Assembly: GCA_943704425.1 (NCBI GenBank)
Contig: CALSCP010000833.1
Location: forward strand, 1 to 30,229
Length of the DNA: 30,229 bases
Direction of reading: 5' to 3'
DNA from: Ministeria vibrans ATCC 50519
Taxonomy: Eukaryota; Opisthokonta; Filasterea
The notes under the pieces were generated by a model. It was not told the origin of the DNA and ran no database searches. It was given only the letters and a program-made list of their open reading frames with translations. The translations under genes were made by a program, and so were the position numbers. Of the stretch, positions 10,201 through 22,200 are shown piece by piece; position 1 is the first letter of the stretch, and each line of letters opens with the position of its first letter.

Positions 10201-13200
10201 AGATCAACTGAGAGAAACGCAAAAATTAATCTACCTTTTTTTCTCATTTCTTTATAATTATAATTATATATCTCACAGGACATTACTCAGAAGAAGGAGG
10301 AACAACCTGCAGCTCGTGTGAGGCGGGATACTATTGCGAAGGCAACGGAAAGGTTCCCACGCTCTCTCTTGCACCCTTTTGAATACTGACCAAGCGTGGC
10401 TCAAATCCTACAGCCCAGGGAGTCGTGTAAGGCAGGCAAATACCAGGACGAGGAGACGGAGTCGTCATGCAAGAAGTGCGATTCCGGTGAATTCTCCTCC
10501 TTTTCTGGGGCCAAAAAATGTGCCATATGCAAGCCTGGAACGTACACTGGCGCTAACGATGACGGCTTTACCGAATGCCAAACTTGTAGTGCCGGTTATT
10601 TCTCAGGCATTTATTCAGCATCAAGTTGTGAAACATGCCCAGCTGGTCAGATAACAAACCCTCAAAACTCACCGCGCTCACAGCACCCTCTTTAAAAGGC
10701 AAATTCTCACCTCCGGGAGTCCACAAATGCTTTCATTGCCCAGTTGGGCACTATTGTGAAGGCGGAACGGTAAATGGAAAACCGAGAGAGACGAGAGAGC
10801 CTGCGTTCAACATCCAATATAAAATTATAATTATAACACGTGTCCCCACTGCTGATTGTGTGTAGGCCAGTCAACCGTGTGCCCCTGGCAAATTCCAAGA
10901 TCAGCCAAAAAAATCATCGTGCAACGTGTGCGAAGCGGGCACCTACTCTAAGGAACTAAAGAGCACCAAGTGTACCCTTTGTCCCACATGTACGACGCAC
11001 TATTTTGATTCTTTCTGCCATTTCACAATGCTGACAATAATGATAATAATTGTTCTTGAATTTCTTTTATAGTCGAGTATCAGCCTTTTCAGGGATCGAC
11101 AGTGAGCAGGAAATGAAAGTGTATATCTGGAGGGAAACTAACACACCTCTTTCGTTATTATTATAATTGTAAAAAGGATTGTCTCAAGTGTCACCGGACA
11201 CTCACGTCGGTTCCAGCCCAAGACCGCCGAACATGCATATGCACGGACGGCACTGCTAGCTCTACGGGCTGCCACCCTTTGAACGTCACTTTTGAGTGTA
11301 CCACCGCCGTCAACAATGACGCCAACCGTGTGAGAGGCGTCATCGCTCATCTCGAAGCGTCCGAGAGCGGCAAATGGAAGGTGACACCAAAGGTTCCGGG
11401 CATTCATCAAGAGGGCACTTCCGACAGTGATGGAGACACCTTGAACATTGGTGGCGCTGCAGCGCTCACTCGCGGTATCATTTCGGGTGCTGTCTACCCC
11501 GGTGAACAATTTGGCGTCCGCTTTAAATCTTCCACCTACGTAAGCACACAAAAAATTTCAAAGACTATAACATAACTTTGTTCTTTTCCTTTTTGCAGAT
11601 TTTGTTGACCATGCCGTGCGGTTGCAACACCGAGTCGCGTGTGTGCGACAGCGCCTACCCCGGCTTTCAAAAGCACTTGACTCCCGACGAGAGTACGCTT
11701 TTCTCTCTCTGACCTCTCCGATGATATCTAAATAATAATTTATTGTGTGTTCTTATTATTTTTCAGTTGAAGATGGCCCCCTAAACTTTGTGGTCCGCCA
11801 GAAAGGCGGAAAAATCTTCTTCTCATGGAGCGTCAATTCAAAATGTGCAATCAACTACGAGATCACACGTCAAGAGTCCCAAACGGGACCTAAACTGTTT
11901 TTCTCGAATGTACTCGAGGTGCCTCAAAGCTCATGCGAAGCTCCAATTGAACCGGCGGATGTCTACGACGACTTGGTTGCCAGTCAGCTCGAGCTGGGCA
12001 CGTCCTACAACTATTGCGTTCGGGGTGGCAACTTACCCAAGGACTATCGCTCCAAGGAGAGGTACACTCTTTTGACAGCCTCACTCTTAATAATATTAAT
12101 AATAATTATTATTATTAATGTTATTGATTATAATATGATTGACTTCACCTTAGCTGTCAGAAGTGGAAGGTTCACTTTGACTCCAAGATTGCCATTTCCG
12201 TGGTGACATTGCGGGGCGAGCGACCCGTCGAAAACGTTACGGTCGCATGGGAGATCAAGACTGCGATTTGCAGTGGGACGACAGCCAAGGGACAAGCGAA
12301 CGAGCTTACGGATGAGGTGGGCCGTACCTTCTTCCATGTCAACGAGCCTTGCCTCCTCAGCTTTAAGTACGTCGTGTCAATTACTGTCAGCAAGAACACG
12401 CACGGCATCGACCACATCTTCAAGTGCAAGGATGGACGGTTCTGTAACACTCGTCTGATTGAGATGGAGCACCTCAACTTTGGCCACACTCTCACATTCT
12501 ACGATTCAACAACTGCGCTTGTGCAAGGCAAGGTGCAGATTCCTCTGAGCGTTGGTACCTCCGAAGCAGATATTGTTCCCGAGACGCGTCGTGACGCGAC
12601 GGACAAGGTGTACGATGCGGATGCGCCCTGGCCGTCAACGCTGGGCGAGACGGCTGCACACGTGTTCCACGCGATGCCGCACGTCGAGACGTTTGTGCAG
12701 AACCGCGACGCGAGAGCTCAGTCGCTGGCGAAGCGTGAGGCTAAGGTGGTGGTGGAGGAAAAGGAGGAGGCACGCCGCAGCAAGGTGGCGGTTCCGGCGC
12801 ATGCGGACACGGCGTTTGTCGGTGACCTCTTTGTGACGAGTGACGCGGTAAATCAGGCTGCGTGTGAGCTGGAGTGTGACACGATTGTCAACTGCTACGG
12901 ATGGACGTACCTGGTCACAGCCGTGGTTGCTGGCTACCGCTGTCGTCTGCAGGTAGGCGACGAGTACAAGTCGGTGTTTTCGGAGGGATCGCACTCAGGC
13001 TGCTCGACTGCTCGCTCGCCAACAGCGTGTGCACAAAAGGGATGCCTTCCTGGCTGGACTGGTATGCAGTGTACGACGCGCATGATGCATGCCAACACGT
13101 CGTACTCGGGGAGCACCACGACGACTGTGGTGGCTGCGAATGCCGAGGCGTGTGCCACGCACTGTGACAGCACGACGGGATGCACTGCTTGGAGCTACCC

Positions 13201-16200
13201 TGTCAAAGAAGCGTGTCTGGTGCAGAGCGACGATGTGTGGACACACTCGGGCGGAATCATCTACAAGGAATGTGTGCAGAGTGGCTGTTCGCGCACATTT
13301 GCCAAGGACAAGAGCCACGCAGCGTTTTGTGGTCTGAAGGCGGCGTGCCCGCCGGGCTTCACGAACTCTCCGAGCTGCACAACACCACACACGTTGCTGA
13401 AGACGTCGTACACGCCGGGCACGGATGCGGATCTGCGTGCGCCGGCCGCGTCCGCCGCGGCATGCTCCGCCCTGTGCGTGAAGGCGGGAAGTGAGTGCAC
13501 GGCGTGGTCGTACTGCCCGTCGTGCTTTCCCAAGGCCTACCCGTGCGCGTTGTTTTCGACGACATCGTGGCAGGGAAGCGCGGAGCGCACGTCGGATGCC
13601 GAGTCGGGCTGTTCGGCGGCGTCATGGGAGAGCAATCCCGTCCAATGTCAACAGTGTGCGCCTGGCTATGGGGGCGACCGCTGCAATGTCAAGGTGTACC
13701 ACGAGAATGCGGAGCCGAGCCGCTTGACTTCTGCGCTACTGTCGTCGACGGCAACGACGCACTCGGTGTCATGGAAGACGTGCGAGGCCAAGTGCAACTC
13801 GCTGGGACGCTCGTGTGTGGCGTGGTCGTACCGTGCGAGCACCTGTTACACGATTGCAACAGTGACGGCGGCCGCAACGACGGTGCCTTTTTGGCAGCGC
13901 AACGGCGTGATCTCAGGTTGCAGCGCGTTTGGCTATCAGCTCTATGGCGAGGCGATGTGCGTGAAGGAGCCGTCAAAGATCACGACGCACGCCGACTCAG
14001 TTGCACTGGAGGCGTCGACTCTCGTCACGGGCATGGCCAACTCGCAGCAGTGTGGAGAGAAGTGTGACTTTGACGAGCTATGCAAGGCATGGACGTTTGA
14101 CGTGAAGCAGTCCAAGTGCTACCTTCAACAAAAGGACACGGCACCGGCATTCCAGCGACTGACAACGCTCACGTCGTATGCGGGCTCGCGCTTGGGAACA
14201 ACCGAGCACACCACGAAAGTGTCACACAGCGTGTCGTCGGTGTCAGCGAACTCTGCGTTTGGCAGCGTTCTCAGCCTGAACGGCGAGGTGCACCACATCA
14301 ACAGCAATTCCTACTACAAAAGATCTCTCAACGGCGAGGCAACGGCGGTGTTTTCGGATCCTCGCTACGACTACAGCGTTGCAGTGTTTGAGGATGGAGG
14401 ATTCCAGTCGTGGGGCTCGCTCACGTCAAACGTGCCGGGATCGAACGCGACACACATTTTGGGAGTGTTTCTCGGCAAGGAGTACTACGTTGTGCTCATC
14501 GACACAACTGGCGTGAACCAAGTGCTCGTCATCAAGAAGGCAGGCCACTCGTTTACGCAGCATTTGACACCCTTCTCTGATGTGGTGCATGTGACGACAA
14601 CGGACGAGTCGTTTGCGGCCCTAACGTCGTCTGGAGGGTCGTACATCTGGAACATGGATGGGACGAACGAGTGTTCGAGTTTACCCTGCCAGAACGGCGG
14701 CTCGTGTGCCGTCTCGGCGACGCCCAACACGTTTGAGTGTTCGTGTCCGACGGGTTTCACTGGGAACTTGTGTGAGGACGACATTGACGAGTGCCTCAGG
14801 GCACCTTGTGTGAATGGTGGAGCGTGCACAAACAGCCACGGCGCGTACGAATGCGAGTGTATCGCAGGCTACAAGGGGGTCCACTGCGAAATTGACATCA
14901 ACGAGTGTGCGTCGAATCCGTGCTGGAACGACGGTACGTGTAGCGACCACGTGAACCAGTTTACATGCAAGTGTGCCCCGGGCTGGATGGGCGATCGGTG
15001 TGGCGCCGATGTGAATGAGTGCGCGCCGAAACCCTGCCAGAACGGCGCGACGTGCGTCAATGGTCGTGACAAGTTTACGTGCCACTGCATGCCTGGATAC
15101 ACAGGCGTGACGTGTGCATCAGAGTTGCGTGAATGTTCATCGAATCCGTGCAAGAATGGGGCGACGTGCAACGACCTGGTGAACAAATACTCGTGCCACT
15201 GCGCTCACGGGTTCTCGGGCACGCACTGTGAAGAGTACATTGAGTGCGTGTCATCACCGTGCCAGAACGGTGGCACGTGTGCCGACTTGGTGGGCAGCTT
15301 TGTGTGCACGTGTCGTCCAGGGTTCGCTGGCGCAATGTGCCAGACAAACATCAACGAGTGTGCAAGCGACCCTTGTCAGGCGGGTGGAACATGCGTGGAC
15401 CGCGAAAACGGCTACGTGTGCAACTGCCTGGCGGGCTACGCGGACAGTCGGTGCCAGACGAACATCAACGAATGTGTGTCGTTCCCATGCTACAATGGTG
15501 GGACATGCGAGGACGGAATCAACAAGTTTACATGCCGCTGTGTGGCTGGATACGCGGGCTCGCGATGCCAGACGAACATCAATGAGTGCTCGCCCAACCC
15601 GTGTGCTTCAACGGGCACCTGTGTTGACCAACTCAATGGCTACTACTGCTCGTGCAAGACGGGATACAACGGGCCGACGTGCGCAGCAAACATCAACGAC
15701 TGTGCCACCAACCCGTGTCACAATGGTGGAACATGTAATGATGGTATTGCGTCGTTCACATGCACCTGCCTTCCCAACTACGTGGGATCGACGTGCGCAT
15801 CATTCACTGGAGCATCTCGCCGTCGTCGCTCGGTCTCAGCCTCGCTTCGACGACGCCGTCGCAATATGCTTTGGGGACGCCGTGATGCGGAGCGAGTCGT
15901 GACCAATTTGGCCATCCCCTCTCAGGGTGAGTACTCACGAGATGTTGGAGTTGCGGCTGCCCACAGCCGCAACCGACGCGGAATTCTGTTCCCTCGCGAA
16001 GACGACATTCCTCGCTCCGGGTACCGCAAGATTGTTGCCACTTCGGGTGCCTTCTGTGCTCTGCACCTCTCAGGACGGGTTGTGGCGTATGGTGCTTCCA
16101 GCGTGGGTGGCGAGATTCCGTCTGGACTCAAGGGATTCTTGAGCGAGCGGATTGTTGATGTGGTGGCGACGCGGAGTGCGTTTGCCGCACTGCGCGACGA

Positions 16201-19200
16201 TGGACGTGTGTTTGTGTGGGGTGACGCGACAAAGGGTGGCGAGGTGCCGGCGACGAAGAAGAGCTCACTGTTGGTGGGTATTGTCTCGCTCCACGCGTCC
16301 AAGAGCGCGTTTGCAGCCCTGAATGAGAACGGGGGTGTTGTGGCGTGGGGCGATCCTGATGTGGGAGGTGACATGGCGACGCTAGAGTTGAAGCTGACGA
16401 AGGGAGTGGAACTGATTCATGCGCACCCACTTGGGTTTGCGGCAGTATGTGAGGACAGCATTACACGCGTGTGGGGTTCAAACGGGTTGACAGCGATTGC
16501 ATCTGGTGAGCTCACAAAGTTTGTGGCGACCAGCACCGCGTTTTACGGAGCCATGTCGGACGGAGCGTTGTGGAGCAGTGACTCGTCCGTTGTAGCACAG
16601 TCGGGAGTTGTGGACATTGTGGCGTTTGCAAGCGGTGTGGTGACGATGACGAAGACGAAGGCGTGCTACTACCCAGCGGGTGCAGGTGTGTACGAGGCAG
16701 GCGAGTGCTTGACATCGCCTCACGTGTCGGCGTGCAGCCAGCGTGTTAGTGGACTGGGATGCACGCAGAAACCGTGTGGATTTGGCACGGGAGGAGTCAG
16801 CTGTGAACTCTCCCTGTTACGACCAGGTTACGCCTGGAACCTTGACAGTGCTGTTGAAGTAAAGGGTGTAGACTCGGCCGAGTCGTGCTCGAGTCGGTGT
16901 GACAAGAGCAGCACGTGCATGGGTTGGACCTTTCTCCAGGACCTGGGAAGTGGACTGGAGGAGAGTTGTCTGCATTACGCGACAGCGGACGCCGACAAGT
17001 GGACAGCGGCGGGCAAGAATGCTGCAGTGAAGTTGATCTTACATGAAGGTGTTCATTCGGCGTGCAGTCGACGTTGGCTGCAAGAGCAGTATCTATCATT
17101 GTCCTTTGAGGCGTACACGGTGCGCAAGACGTGGTGCGAGCAGGGACGGACGGACCAAGTTGTGCATAAGATTGCGCGAGGCACGATCAAGGCGCCCGGC
17201 AAGATGTTCTATGATGCATTGACGCTGACTGCTGATGTTTGTGAACTCCTGTGCGAGATTATGGATGTGTGTTCGGCATGGACACATCGGTCGACGATTT
17301 GTTCGCTGTTTGCAGACACGTCGTTTGGATCGGGCTCGAGTGACAAGGTGATGTTTGATGATGGGATTGGTGGACATGCCATGTCAGGCATTGTGGCGAG
17401 CGTCAGTGCGCCAGCAAGTGCAGGCTCGGGTGTCAAGGCGGAATGTCCGCCGGGTCGCACGGGGGTGATGTGTTCTCAGTCGTATGTTCATCGCAACACG
17501 GTGTATCAGTACAATGAGGCGGGTGTGCTGGAGAACTACGGTGGCATGTCGATGATGGGATGTGCGGACAAGTGTGATACGACCACTGACTGCAGCTGGT
17601 GGACGTATATGCCAAGTGCGACCACGTGCAACCTGTGGCAAACCGTTGACTCGGCAGTGTTCAAGGTGGAATACAACGAGGAGTACATCTCGTCGTGCAG
17701 CCGTGAGTACGTGCACGGAACGGACAAGACGCTGCGGCAGTGCTGGCGCGAACCACCAACGTTCCTGGAGACTCCCGAGTCGCCGAGCCGTTGTGCCGTC
17801 TCTAATGCAGAGGTGTGTGCCTACGACTGGTATACGGGTGCCAAGGTTCAATGCGAGACGACAGGGCCGGACGGAAGTTACAACATGCAGGTCCCGATTG
17901 GTCTCACAGTTCAATTTTCCGCAACGTATGGTCTACACGACCTCATGTTCAACCCTACTGAAGTGTCGCCGAAGGACGTGGTTGACCACGGAAACTCACC
18001 CTTGTGCAAAAACAAACCGACGACCAAGTCACCTTTTGTGGTGATGCCTGACGGGGACCTTCAGGGTGTGAATTTTGTTGACAAGACGACTGCAGAGCTT
18101 ACCATTACGGTGGCGGGTGGACCTCCGCAGTGCAACATTCTGCTGGGTGCATCTGAGATCCTTCTGGAGAGTCCTCTCATATGTGACAACGGCAACACCT
18201 TGACCGTGGTACAGGATACGGTGGTGCACACACATGTGCTGCCTGCGACACTGTTTCATGTCACCTTGAGCAAGGTGTACGAAAGACCCGAAGTGGCGCC
18301 CTATCTGGAGCGCATCCAGACGCGCAAGTACTTTAGCATGGATTTACGTCACGATGATGAATCGAAAGAGGAAAATGTCGACCCAGGAAATATGGCAAAC
18401 GACAAACTACGCAAGCTCACGTCGCATCAACAGAAGCAGTGTGACAACGACGTACCGGCCGACAACTTGAGTCTGGAATCCAAGGCGGATAAGGCGCAAA
18501 TAAAAGAGGCCTTGGGGGAGGCTCAGAAGGCAAATCACGAGCGAATGATTCGCTATGAGTTCCACACGAGACCCCAGCTGACGGTAACCCTTGAAAATCA
18601 GTTGAGTGGCGATAAAAAGATAAAAGACAAGACGGCAAAAGACGTATGCGCTGCCAAGGGTCGCACGTTCCCAACGATTCTTGGCACCGGCGTGAATAAG
18701 AGCCCAAACACGGCCACTTTTTCGATCCATGCCACCGAGGTGTATGGCGACAAGGAGGAAGAAAAGTGCCCCTTCGTGGAGGGTGCCGTTCACATTGTGA
18801 ACACTGTTGCGACGACCACGTCGGTGACGGCCAAGAAACACGATAAGTCCGGCACGGGAGTGCCCGTCAGTGACGATGACAAACCCGACCCAGCCAAGGG
18901 TTCTGTTCCGGTGCATTTGTGTGGTCGCTACCCGGGCTGTGTGGCTTGGCTTTCCATCGCTAAGAGAGTCGGGAACGAAAAATTACCCTCTGACGAAATG
19001 CCTCCTATGATTGAGGTCGGGGGTATCACTGCGAGTCCGGAACGAAATGCAGCGGTCATGTCAGCTGAGACGCCACACACGCGCCCTTTCTATGCGACGC
19101 TGAATGTACCAGGCTGGGAGACGCTGGACGGCGTGAATCACGTCGAGTTGGACGTCGCCATTGTTGGGCAGGTCGAACTGAGCGCCTTTTTCTCGCTACA

Positions 19201-22200
19201 ACTCCCGGAGTATTTGCCTTTGATGATTGTACGTGATCCGCCTGGAGGAGGTAGCTCAGCGAGTGTGAGCGCCGGCAAGACAGTTGCGTGGTCGTGGACT
19301 AACTCACTCAGTTTTGGTGCCGGTTTGGGCGTCCAGGCGCAGCTTGCAGCCGCTACCAAGAACGACTTGACGTTCTGTACGGGAGTTGGAGGGATGGTGT
19401 GCAAGAATGGATTCAGCGCGAAGACTCTTGCGTCGCTGGGTCGCCGCGATCTGGAGAGTCTTGGAATGAAGCTGGCAATGGTTTCGATGCAGGAAGCGTC
19501 GGACGCGCAGGCAGACGCCGATGGAAAGCCTAACGCCCTCCAAGGCGGTTCCCTCGGGTTTGCGATTGATTCAACAGCAGGTGTGCCTTCGACAAATTGG
19601 GAGAAATCACGCGAGATCTCCATGTCGTACTCGGTGTTGACAAGTGGCAACCCAGGGACAGCGGGTCGCTCGTCAGACATGTACCTGGTGCCGTCCCTCT
19701 CGGTGAAACTCACGCGCTCACTCAACATCAAGTTCAACCGTGACGAATGTTCAATGGAGGCTGAGCCAGTGGTGATTGTTTCTCCCGACGGTGACCAGGT
19801 GATGGCGTGGAAGAGCGAGGATGATCTGCGCTATCGTCAGGTGCCGGATTTGCTAAGTCAGCTGAAGTACGAGATCGAGAACACGGGCACAAGTGAGACG
19901 ATCAAGCGTCTTGTGAATGCCATCAACGGCTGGATCAATATGCTTGCGTACAATGGAGCGGTACATCACATTGTGGGTCAAAAGGGTGGAAGGTGGACGG
20001 ACTTTGAGGACGAGCTGAAGATGGATGCTGCGTCGTTTGTCCCATCAACGGCTGAGAACGCTGTTGCTATCCACGAGCTGTTCGATGACATCAATTCGAT
20101 CATCTCGTACAAAGAAGCGGCGGGGGCCTATGTAAAGATGATGAAGAAGTGGAAAGACAAGAACGAACGTCTGTACGGCTCATCGAAGTATGCATTGCCA
20201 CCCATCAATTCACTCAAGTTGCAAAGTGGCGTGAAACAGTTCAAAGGTGAAATAGCCGAGCCGTACGAGAAGAACGGGGCGTTGGTGCCGGACAAGTGGG
20301 CAGACCGTGCTGGCGACGAGCCGCAGAAGTGGACGGACGAGGCGACTATCGAGTGGCGTCGAAGGGCACGCCTTGCGGATGCGAAAGCGGCCGATATGAA
20401 CACATTCAATGGCATTAGCTTCTCCGGTGGCGGCGCGTCCATGTCATACGGCGTTGGAGGCGGAAAATCAGAGAGTAGTCACGCTTCATTTGGGTTTGAT
20501 CATACATTGACCCTGCCCTCGCTCAAATTTGGGTTCAAGTTCAATTTGGGCGTCGGTCTAGAGCTTGGGCTGGAGATTCCCTCTTCGATCAAGCTTGCAT
20601 GGAGCTTTTCACAGGATGCGTCGACCAGCAGCTCGGAGGAGGTGTCGTTTACCCTTGGTGATCCCGATGTCGGTGATCAGTTTGACGTGTTGGTAAGCTC
20701 GAGACTCATAAAATGGAGAGGAAAAAATTGAAAATTTATGTGTTTGTTCTTGTAGATATTCTATGATCCACTCTTCTCCACGCCAGTGTTCCACACACTC
20801 AGCGGACGTTCAATGTGCATTCACGAAGAGAACACAGTGCGTCGAGAGAGTGTGCGTATGATTCTGGCCAAGTGGCCCACTGGTCCTGTTCTGCCCGATG
20901 AGCCGGCGGTGTTTGAGTTGCTCTTGACCAATGACTCACCGACGGGCGACGTCTCCGATTTCCTCCTGAAAATGCCTCCGAGCTATAATCGACTGGACTT
21001 GGTGCCTATTATCGACGGTGACACCCTCAAGGCGCCCTTGAGTTTCAAGAACTTCGCCGTGGGCAGCACCCGCATGACTCTTGAGATATGGCGTGCGGCC
21101 GGGACGTACAAGTATCCGCCTTTCCGCCTGAAATGGGTATCCGACTGCGAAAGTGGGTTCGCGGCAAACCGTGTCCTTCAACACGGCTACGACACAACTG
21201 GCACGTACCTTGACATTCCCGTGAACTTCCTTGAGCCATGTCCGCCCGTCGAGTTTGCGGGTGATCTCTTCACGTACGGTTCGTTTACGATCAACGACGA
21301 GACGCGCTCCAAGGGTGACTTTGCTGGCAAACACAAGGACCAATTACGAGTGGTGGCGGTGAATAAACGAGTTGTGGAGCAGCCTTGGACGACGGGCGAG
21401 ACGGAACGTCTGGTGAGTGTGGACTTTGAGTACCGAAAGGCGGGCACGACGGCGTGGAACCTCGCCAGTATGGTGATGGTGGAGGAGGCGGAAGAGTTCC
21501 CTGCCGAGGGTGGTCTTGCCTCTTTGGCGTCGGTTTTTGGCTATGCGACTGCCTACTGGGACGTGTCGACGCTGCCTGACGGAAACTACGAGGTGCGTCT
21601 ACACAGCGTCTGCAAGGCGGCGAGTATGACGGACCCACCCGAGACGATCAACGAGCAGTTCTCCAAGGTGGTGTCGGGTGTCGTGGATCGTCAAGCGCCG
21701 CGTGTGTTTGGCCACTTTGCACAGCCTGCATCGGGTGTGTACTCGCCCGGTTCGGCGGTGAGCATCACCTTTGACGAGGAGCTGGACTGCCGAGAACCTT
21801 ACGGGTTTAAAGTGAAGGCTACGGCGACAATCAACAACTCAGAGTTTACGTGGACGTCCTCCAATCAATTGCTTGAAGTGTGCTCGGGACGCACCATCTC
21901 GGTGGAGTTCGCACTGTCTGTGCCATGGGACAATATTGAAGGAGCGACGGTGGAAATGACGGTCTCGGATGTCGAGGATAAGGCAGGCAATGTGATTGAG
22001 AAGGGTCGACGGTGGGAGTTTGTGATGACGGGAGTGACACTGGCCGGTGTGAAGGCAACGGTGACGGAGGTTGGTGTGCAGCGTCGATTGGTGCGTGCGG
22101 TAGGCGAGACACAGGAGCATGCGGAGCAGCGATGTGCGTCTGCAATTACAAGCGAGCTGACTGAGTTGCTGAAGATTGATGTGGGACGTGTGCATGTGAG

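Larger units (their letters stand above)
12154..20692 (+). other. 8.5-kb single exon of the giant gene
   Basis: 8,539 nt of uninterrupted frame encoding residues about 939-3785. The upstream 4.9 kb of the same gene has 22 exons averaging about 130 nt. It has a high GC content and strong codon bias. It contains PAN-like, RCC1-like and EGF blocks and most of the C-terminal ectodomain. Acceptor CACCTTAG|CTG, donor TTG|GTAAGC. Confidence 0.9.

Noticed and set aside
12128-20800. Dozens of minus- and plus-strand frames of 60-200 codons over the giant exon
   Set aside because: They overlap a clear, domain-bearing frame and show Arg/His/Cys-rich compositions expected from antisense or shifted reading of GC-rich coding DNA.
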